Shown: positions 5,790 through 11,134 of the stretch, in pieces | How the letters are laid out: each line of letters opens with the position of its first letter | Numbering within the stretch: position 1 is the first letter of the stretch | NCBI GenBank assembly: GCA_937888485.1 | Contig: CALAQQ010000175.1 | Location: forward strand, 1 to 11,134 | Reading direction: 5' to 3' | From: an uncultured Clostridia bacterium | GTDB lineage: Bacteria > Bacillota > Clostridia > Oscillospirales > Acutalibacteraceae | Length of the DNA: 11,134 nucleotides | Translations under genes and position numbers: made by a program | Notes under the pieces: generated by a model | The model's database searches: none | What the model was told of the DNA's origin: nothing | Seen by the model: only the letters and a program-made list of their open reading frames with translations

Positions 5790-8700
5790 TTATTCATAAT
5801 CGTCCTCCGAAGTTCCGAAGTCGAAGCCGTAGTCTTCAACTCCCATTTCATCCTGCAAGTCATCATACATTTCATCATCGTCTGTGTTTCTGATGAAAAT
5901 ATCGTTGTCTTCACTTTCCTCGTCGATCATGAAGTCATCGCTCTGTTCTGCATCGTTGACATTCTGGAATGCCTTATCATCCGAAACAAAACCTGCGTCT
6001 TCGTTGTCGAATGACTGACGAAGGTCGATTTCTTCATTGTTTTCGTCGAGAACCTTGATGTCAAGCGCAAGCGCCTGAAGTTCCTTGATGAGAACCTTGA
6101 AGGACTCGGGGATACCGGGTGTGGGAACGTTTTTGCCCTTGACGATTGCTTCATAGGTCTTTACACGACCGACAACGTCGTCGGACTTAACGGTAAGAAT
6201 TTCCTGAAGAGTATAAGCTGCGCCGTAAGCTTCAAGTGCCCAAACTTCCATTTCACCGAAACGCTGGCCGCCGAACTGAGCTTTACCGCCGAGGGGCTGC
6301 TGAGTAACGAGTGAGTAAGGACCTGTTGAACGGGCATGAATCTTATCGTCAACAAGGTGATGCAGCTTAAGATAGTACATGACACCGACTGTTACGGGGT
6401 TATCAAACTTTCTGCCCGTTCTGCCGTCGGTAAGGATCGACTTGCAGTCAAGACGGAGCTGAGGAACTGTTGAGGGGTCGAATTCAATACCCTTTGCAGC
6501 TGCTTCTTTTTCAGCATCTTCCATAGCACGTCTGTTTGCTTCTTTGAATGCTTCGGTAATATCTTCTTCATGAGCGCCGTCGAATACGGGAGTCATAATC
6601 TTATAACCGAGAGCTCTTGCGGCAAAGCCGAGGTGAACCTCGAGAACCTGACCGATGTTCATTCGGGAAGGAACGCCGAGGGGGTTAAGAACGATATCGA
6701 GAGGAGTACCGTCGGGAAGGAAGGGCATATCTTCCTGAGGAAGAATTCTTGAAACAACACCCTTGTTACCGTGACGGCCAGCCATCTTATCTCCGACTGA
6801 AAGCTTACGCTTCTGAGCGATATAGCAACGAACAACTTTATTTACGCCGGGTGAAAGCTCATCGCTGTTTTCTCTTGTGAAAACTTCAACATTAACAACG
6901 ATACCGTATTCACCGTGAGGAACTTTGAGTGAAGTATCTCTGACTTCCTTAGCCTTTTCGCCGAAGATTGCACGAAGAAGTCTTTCTTCTGCGGTAAGTT
7001 CGGTTTCACCCTTGGGAGTAACCTTACCTACAAGAATATCACCGGACTGAACTTCAGCACCGATTCTGATGATTCCTCGTTCGTCAAGGTTGCCGAGTGC
7101 ATCTTCACCAACGTTGGGAATATCTCTTGTTATTTCTTCGGGTCCGAGCTTTGTATCTCTTGCTTCGGTTTCATATTCTTCGATATGAATTGAAGTATAA
7201 ACATCGTCACGAACGATTTTTTCGTTAACGAGAACTGCGTCTTCGTAGTTATAGCCTTCCCATGTCATGAAGCCTACGAGAGCGTTCTTACCAAGGCTGA
7301 TTTCGCCGTGATCGGTTGCGGGACCGTCTGCGATAACCTCGTTCTTCTCAACTCTCTGACCAACTTCAACGATGGGACGCTGGTTGATACATGTGCCCTG
7401 GTTGGAGCGCATGAATTTGATGAGTTCATAATATCTGCTTGTACCGCTGTCGCCCATAACGGTAATACCGTCTGCACAGACTTTTGTTACGGTACCGCCT
7501 TCTGCTGCAAGGATTGTTACACCTGAGTCAACAGCAGCTTTATATTCCATACCTGTACCGACAATGGGAGCATCGGTCTTGAGAAGAGGAACAGCCTGCT
7601 TCTGCATGTTCGAACCCATGAGAGCACGGTTTGCGTCGTCGTTCTCAAGGAAGGGAATCATTGCGGTTGCAACCGAAACAACCATCTTGGGCGAAACATC
7701 CATGTAGTCAACGGCGGTGTTGTCTACTTCCATGAATTCGTCTCTGTATCTTGCGGTAATCTTGTCTTTTGCAAAGCGGTTTTCGCTGTCAAGCGGTGCA
7801 TTTGCCTGAGCAACTACAAACTCGTCTTCTTCATCGGCTGTCATGTAGATAACCTCATCAAGAACTTTGCCTGTTTCTTTGTCGATCTTTCTGAAAGGAG
7901 CTTCGATGAAGCCGTATTCATTGATTCTTGCGAAAGTTGCAAGGTAGGAGATAAGACCGATGTTGGGACCTTCAGGGGTCTCGATGGGACACATTCTGCC
8001 GTAGTGTGTATAGTGAACGTCACGAACCTCGAAACCTGCTCTGTCTCGTGAAAGACCGCCGGGACCGAGAGCCGAAAGACGGCGCTTATGAGTAAGTTCA
8101 GCAAGGGGGTTTGACTGGTCCATGAACTGCGAAAGCGGTGATGAACCGAAGAACTCCTTGATTGCTACCATTACGGGACGGATGTTGATAAGAGTCTGGG
8201 GAGTTATCTTATCTTCATCTTCCTGAGCCTGAATTGCCATTCTTTCACGGACAACTCTTTCCATTCTTGCGAGACCGATTCTGAACTGGTTCTGAAGAAG
8301 TTCGCCTACGGAACGGATACGTCTGTTACCGAGATGGTCGATGTCGTCAATATTGCCGACACGCTTTGTCAGGCAGTTAACGTAGTTGACAGATGCAAAG
8401 ATATCGTCAACAATAATATGCTTGGGAATAAGGTCGTCACAGCGTTCTGCCATTTCAGCAAGAAGAGCTGCTTTGTCTTCGCCGCACTTTTCAACGATTT
8501 CGTGAAGAACGGAGAAGCGTACCTTTTCGTTGATGCCGATTGCATCAAGTTCATCTTTTGTTATATCTGCAGGAAGAAGCGCTGCAGGATTTGTCATGCC
8601 GTTGGAGATAACGAACAGTTCACTGCCGTCCTCGCAAGCAACAACAACCTTCATAACACCTGCCTGCTCTATTTCAAGAGCCTTCTGCTTTGTCAGAATT

Positions 8701-9626
8701 TCACCGGGTTCGGCAAGAAGCTCACCTGTATATTCAGAAATAACGGGCTGTGCAACCTTGCAGCCGGGAAGACGGTTGAGCAGAGAAAGCTTTTTGTTAT
8801 ATTTATAACGGCCCACTCTGGAAATATCATATCTGTGCGGATCGAAGAAAAGATTATCAATGTGCTGCTGTGCGGATTCGAGAGTTACGGGTTCACCGGG
8901 ACGAAGCTTCTTGAATACTTCCATAAGAGCTTCTTCGGTATTTCTCGTTTCATCCTTTTCCATGGTCGCTTCAAGCTTTGCATCTTCGCCGAAGAACTGA
9001 CGGATATCATCGTTTGAACTCAGACCGAGAGCACGGATAAATGCAGTAATATAAATCTTTCTGTTTTTGTCGATACGGACATAGAAAATATCGTTGATAT
9101 CGGTTTCGTATTCAAGCCATGCACCTCTGTTGGGGTTGATTGTGCTTGTGTAGAGCTCGATACCGGTCTTGTCATGAGTCATTCCGTAGTAAACACCGGG
9201 AGAACGAACGAGCTGTGAAACGATAACACGTTCAGCACCGTTGATAACAAAAGTACCGCTCTCGGTCATGATGGGGAAATCACCCATGAAGACTTCCGAT
9301 TCTTTGATTATTCCTGTTTCTTTGTTTTGCAAACGCACTGTTACTCTCATGGGAGCCGCATATGTGGCATCGCGTTCTTTGCATTCGCGAACCGTATATT
9401 TGGGCTTATCATCCATGCGGTAATCAATGAAGCTGAGAACCCAGTTTCCTGTGTAGTCCGTGATGTCCGCCATATCACGGAAAACCTCCTTAAGACCGGT
9501 TTCGATGAACCACTGGTAGGAGGACTTCTGGATCTCAATCAAGTTAGGCATATCCATAACCTCATTGATTTTGCCGAAGCTCATGCGTGTGCAGCTTCCT
9601 CGTTTAACGGGATTAACTTTCAGCAT
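5790..9626 (-). CDS. rpoB: DNA-directed RNA polymerase subunit beta
   Basis: The beta subunit forms the other half of the polymerase active cleft and holds the rifampicin pocket. I start at ATG 9626-9624 (MLKVNPVKRG, 1278 residues), where the family's conserved N-terminus begins; GGAG is 13 nt upstream, a rather long spacing. An in-frame ATG at 9662 would add 12 residues (MEISKKRSEFSL) but has no visible ribosome site. The rifampicin region reads FGSSPLSQFMDQSNP then THKRRLSALGPGG; Gln500, Asp503, His513 and Ser518 match E. coli 513, 516, 526 and 531 and are wild type. GDKMAGRHGNKG contains Lys947 and Lys955, matching the active-site lysines 1065 and 1073. The last 76 residues after the conserved C-terminal helix are very acidic (30 Asp/Glu, 3 Lys/Arg). 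rplJ-rplL are absent upstream. Confidence 0.98.
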   Translation of the reverse strand: MLKVNPVKRGSCTRMSFGKINEVMDMPNLIEIQKSSYQWFIETGLKEVFRDMADITDYTGNWVLSFIDYRMDDKPKYTVRECKERDATYAAPMRVTVRLQNKETGIIKESEVFMGDFPIMTESGTFVINGAERVIVSQLVRSPGVYYGMTHDKTGIELYTSTINPNRGAWLEYETDINDIFYVRIDKNRKIYITAFIRALGLSSNDDIRQFFGEDAKLEATMEKDETRNTEEALMEVFKKLRPGEPVTLESAQQHIDNLFFDPHRYDISRVGRYKYNKKLSLLNRLPGCKVAQPVISEYTGELLAEPGEILTKQKALEIEQAGVMKVVVACEDGSELFVISNGMTNPAALLPADITKDELDAIGINEKVRFSVLHEIVEKCGEDKAALLAEMAERCDDLIPKHIIVDDIFASVNYVNCLTKRVGNIDDIDHLGNRRIRSVGELLQNQFRIGLARMERVVRERMAIQAQEDEDKITPQTLINIRPVMVAIKEFFGSSPLSQFMDQSNPLAELTHKRRLSALGPGGLSRDRAGFEVRDVHYTHYGRMCPIETPEGPNIGLISYLATFARINEYGFIEAPFRKIDKETGKVLDEVIYMTADEEDEFVVAQANAPLDSENRFAKDKITARYRDEFMEVDNTAVDYMDVSPKMVVSVATAMIPFLENDDANRALMGSNMQKQAVPLLKTDAPIVGTGMEYKAAVDSGVTILAAEGGTVTKVCADGITVMGDSGTSRYYELIKFMRSNQGTCINQRPIVEVGQRVEKNEVIADGPATDHGEISLGKNALVGFMTWEGYNYEDAVLVNEKIVRDDVYTSIHIEEYETEARDTKLGPEEITRDIPNVGEDALGNLDERGIIRIGAEVQSGDILVGKVTPKGETELTAEERLLRAIFGEKAKEVRDTSLKVPHGEYGIVVNVEVFTRENSDELSPGVNKVVRCYIAQKRKLSVGDKMAGRHGNKGVVSRILPQEDMPFLPDGTPLDIVLNPLGVPSRMNIGQVLEVHLGFAARALGYKIMTPVFDGAHEEDITEAFKEANRRAMEDAEKEAAAKGIEFDPSTVPQLRLDCKSILTDGRTGRKFDNPVTVGVMYYLKLHHLVDDKIHARSTGPYSLVTQQPLGGKAQFGGQRFGEMEVWALEAYGAAYTLQEILTVKSDDVVGRVKTYEAIVKGKNVPTPGIPESFKVLIKELQALALDIKVLDENNEEIDLRQSFDNEDAGFVSDDKAFQNVNDAEQSDDFMIDEESEDNDIFIRNTDDDEMYDDLQDEMGVEDYGFDFGTSEDDYE

Positions 9627-9687
9627 CAGGCTAAATTCACTCCGTTTCTTTGAAATTTCCATTTGGTGGAAAGCCGTAAATTTGCTC

Positions 9688-9743
9688 GGGAATTTCCCTA
9701 TATAAATAATTATTTATTCGCAAAATACTCATAAAATATAGGG
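9688..9743 (-). promoter_or_regulatory. rpoB leader inverted repeats, possibly alternative pairings
   Basis: CCCTATAT (9743-9736, minus strand) can pair with ATATAGGG (9703-9696) across a 32-nt loop. The same GGG (9698-9696) could instead pair with CCC (9690-9688) in the palindrome-like GGGAAATTCCC. The two pairings exclude each other. Both are short and AU-rich, so a regulatory switch is only a possibility. Confidence 0.3.
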
Positions 9744-9774
9744 TATTAAATTCCAGTATAATATGCAGTTTAGC

Positions 9775-9803
9775 ATTATATGTCAATTATTTTTAAAAGT
9801 CAA
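9775..9803 (-). promoter_or_regulatory. sigma-A promoter of rpoBC
   Basis: Minus strand TTGACT (9803-9798), a 17-bp spacer, and a perfect TATAAT (9780-9775). Transcription would begin near 9768, giving a leader of about 140 nt to the ATG at 9626. It lies downstream of the TmcAL terminator, which supports independent transcription of rpoBC. Confidence 0.85.
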
Positions 9804-9840
9804 GCATTTATATTAAAAATATTTTTTTAAAAATAATATT
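9804..9840 (-). promoter_or_regulatory. UP-element-like A/T tracts upstream of the rpoB promoter
   Basis: Directly upstream of the -35 the minus strand is almost only A and T, with alternating runs of A and T (ATTTTTAAAAAAATATTTTT). This resembles UP elements bound by the RNA polymerase alpha C-terminal domains at strong promoters. The whole spacer is AT-rich, which weakens the inference. Confidence 0.5.
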
Positions 9841-9870
9841 TGTGCATTCATACGAAATTTTAAGTATTTA

Positions 9871-9884
9871 CAAAAATATTTTTG
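9871..9884. repeat. 14-bp AT-rich palindrome upstream of the rpoB promoter
   Basis: CAAAAATATTTTTG is a perfect palindrome. It overlaps the second copy of a 9-bp direct repeat, TTTGTGCAT (9839-9847 and 9881-9889), whose copies are 42 bp apart. It may be an operator, or chance in AT-rich DNA. Confidence 0.3.
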
Positions 9885-9918
9885 TGCATATTTTTTGTGG
9901 TTTTGTTTATTCTGACAG

Positions 9919-9965
9919 AGAAAAAACCGGTCAGCAAGATATCTTACGATACCCGCTGTCCGGTT
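9919..9965 (-). terminator. intrinsic terminator of the TmcAL gene
   Basis: Minus strand: AACCGGACAGC (9965-9955) pairs with GCTGACCGGTT (9935-9925) with one A/A mismatch. Inside, GGTATC and GATATC form a second 6-bp helix (one G-U) closed by a GTAA tetraloop of GNRA type. A run of six U follows, counting the last two stem bases. It begins 60 nt after the TmcAL stop and separates that gene from rpoBC. Confidence 0.88.
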
Positions 9966-9995
9966 GTTATGATGTGCGACAATTATATGAATTTG

Positions 9996-10023
9996 TCTAT
10001 AGTATATAATTAATTACTATAGA
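9996..10023. repeat. AT-rich inverted repeat after the TmcAL stop
   Basis: TCTATAGTA (9996-10004) and TACTATAGA (10015-10023) are perfect 9-bp arms around a 10-bp TATAATTAAT centre. It lies between the stop codon and the terminator. In RNA it would form an AU-rich hairpin; a function is unknown. Confidence 0.5.
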
Positions 10024-10025
10024 TA

Positions 10026-11134
10026 TTATCCGATTATTACAGGACGCAGACTTTTCTCCGTTCCGCAAACAGAGGTTTTTTCCGTACAGAGTGCATAAAC
10101 ATCCCCTGCCGTGCATTCAAGAGAAAATACTCTTTGTGCCGCTTCATCAAGATTCTGAAGGTCCGCAGGTTTTGAAATAACAGGCAGCTTTGCAGTTTCT
10201 TTTGATGCCTTTATAAGCTCCGCACCGTTTTTGTTGAAGCCTGTTATTCGTATATACGGAACGGTCAATTCCAGGTCATCCGAGGTAACTCCGAGAAGGC
10301 AATTCCAGATAATTCTTCTTATCCTTGCATGAGAATATCTCTTTGTTTTCGCAAGGAAATACAGCTCTTCAAGACTCCTCGCCTGCTTTGCGGCGGAAAT
10401 AATTCTGTTTTCAATTCCCTCACTGATGTCGGGAACTTCTGAAAGTTCAGCGGAAGAAACCGTTCGGATTTTATAGAGAACAGTATTCTCCAGCTTGTGT
10501 ATATCGGCTTTCTCGGCATCTTCGTAAACAGTTTTTGTAGTTTCGGGAACAAGATTTTTCCATTCATTATCGTTTCTGATTTTCTCTCTTATCAATGACG
10601 CTCCCGCAATTTCTCCGTCTGTTTCATCAGAATCATGTGCCGCACCAACTCTTTTGAATGTGACAGGTTTCATTTTGCTTCCGAGCCTTTTTAATGCGGC
10701 AATATATTCAACTCCGAGGATGTTATTGGGACTTTTTATAATATCGGCATAATCGGGATTGATAAGCCTCAACGCATTTTCTCTTGCACATGCAAAAGAA
10801 ATCCCTTTTTCCAATTCAGATGAAAGCAGAGCTTTTATTTTATCACTGTAAACCGCATCGGCGGTTTCGGAAAGCAATACGGCATCACCGCATTCACTGC
10901 CGAAAACAAGAGCATCAACAATCCCGAAAGCGTCAAGTATTTCAACACCTGCTCCCGCAAAGCTCTGCGCACCTGACATGGCATAAACGCACGGAAGCTG
11001 CAAAACAAGGTCAACACCGTTTTCAAGAGCCGCCTTTGTTCTTACCGAATGATGAAATATCGCAGGCTCTCCCCTCTGAACAAAATTGCCGCTCATAACT
11101 GCGATAACATGGGTATACCCCGCCTCACGTGCTT
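10026..11134 (-). CDS. tmcAL: tRNA(Met) cytidine acetate ligase (TmcAL/YlbM family), 5' end outside the window
   Basis: TmcAL uses ATP and acetate to make N4-acetylcytidine at the wobble position (C34) of elongator tRNA(Met), guarding correct AUG decoding; it acts in the cytoplasm. The frame is open to the window edge, with 368 residues visible. AREAGYTHVIAVMSGNFVQRGEPA matches the conserved block near residue 40 of B. subtilis YlbM, so only about 20-25 residues, with the nucleotidyltransferase HxGH-type motif, should lie outside. Other landmarks are VDLVLQLP, ALVFGSECGD, SPNNILGVEY, the SLIREKIR segment, and TKRYSHARIRR in the C-terminal half. The ATG at 11096 is internal, not the start. It is closed by its own terminator. 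A cotranscribed upstream partner cannot be seen. Confidence 0.92.
   Translation of the reverse strand, partial: AREAGYTHVIAVMSGNFVQRGEPAIFHHSVRTKAALENGVDLVLQLPCVYAMSGAQSFAGAGVEILDAFGIVDALVFGSECGDAVLLSETADAVYSDKIKALLSSELEKGISFACARENALRLINPDYADIIKSPNNILGVEYIAALKRLGSKMKPVTFKRVGAAHDSDETDGEIAGASLIREKIRNDNEWKNLVPETTKTVYEDAEKADIHKLENTVLYKIRTVSSAELSEVPDISEGIENRIISAAKQARSLEELYFLAKTKRYSHARIRRIIWNCLLGVTSDDLELTVPYIRITGFNKNGAELIKASKETAKLPVISKPADLQNLDEAAQRVFSLECTAGDVYALCTEKTSVCGTEKSLRPVIIG

Noticed and set aside
5757..6014. Plus-strand open frame opposite the acidic RpoB tail, rich in hydrophobic residues
   Set aside because: The hydrophobic composition is the direct result of reading GAA/GAC-rich codons backwards; no start context supports it.
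8076..8132. Possible rifampicin-resistance changes in rpoB
   Set aside because: The residues matching E. coli Gln513, Asp516, His526 and Ser531 are all wild type.
8334..9017. 227-codon open frame on the plus strand opposite rpoB
   Set aside because: Fully inside rpoB in antisense, with no independent ribosome site or family resemblance.
11094..11096. ATG at 11096 as the start of the TmcAL gene
   Set aside because: The frame continues upstream with the conserved AREAGYTHVIAV sequence, so this Met is internal and the gene is cut by the window edge.

Overview
This 11.1 kb window is mostly a conserved housekeeping block of a low-to-mid GC member of the Bacillota. The r-protein and RNA polymerase sequences (14-residue S12 insertion, RpoC without the large trigger-loop insertion of Proteobacteria, rpoBC followed by rpsL-rpsG) fit Clostridia, and I infer the Oscillospirales/Ruminococcaceae neighbourhood. 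All genes I accept lie on the minus strand, so the reading order is from high to low coordinates.

Reading order: (1) the 3' part of a tRNA(Met) cytidine acetate ligase gene (TmcAL, YlbM family; 10026-11134, 5' end outside the window), closed by a strong intrinsic terminator (9919-9965). (2) A 363-bp AT-rich spacer that holds that terminator, an AT-rich inverted repeat, an UP-like A/T-tract region, a near-consensus sigma-A promoter (9775-9803) and a roughly 140-nt rpoB leader. (3) rpoB and rpoC, 39 nt apart and presumably cotranscribed. (4) A second near-consensus promoter (1974-2003) starting 15 nt after the rpoC stop, a leader with a strong hairpin lacking a U-tract, then rpsL. (5) A 168-nt spacer with a weak terminator-like hairpin, a further candidate promoter and three short palindromes, then rpsG. 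rpsL starts with TTG and rpsG with GTG. Together these genes supply the two large RNA polymerase subunits and the decoding-centre and head proteins S12 and S7 of the 30S subunit. rplJ/rplL are not directly upstream of rpoB.

The break from the expected picture is at the left end. Where fusA (EF-G) normally follows rpsG, a gene for a phi29-type major capsid protein begins 39 nt after the rpsG stop, with its own Shine-Dalgarno sequence and clearly different codon preferences. Its frame meets a TAG five bases before the window edge, at a place where the phi29 capsid protein, as I remember it, continues; the codon after TAG (Lys) still fits the alignment. This suggests either a phage with amber recoding, or a broken gene. 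The host/phage join itself may be a metagenome assembly chimera rather than biology.

I found no tRNA, rRNA, CRISPR array, insertion sequence or integrase gene. Apart from the capsid fragment I see no candidate for a new system, and most of the window is ordinary.
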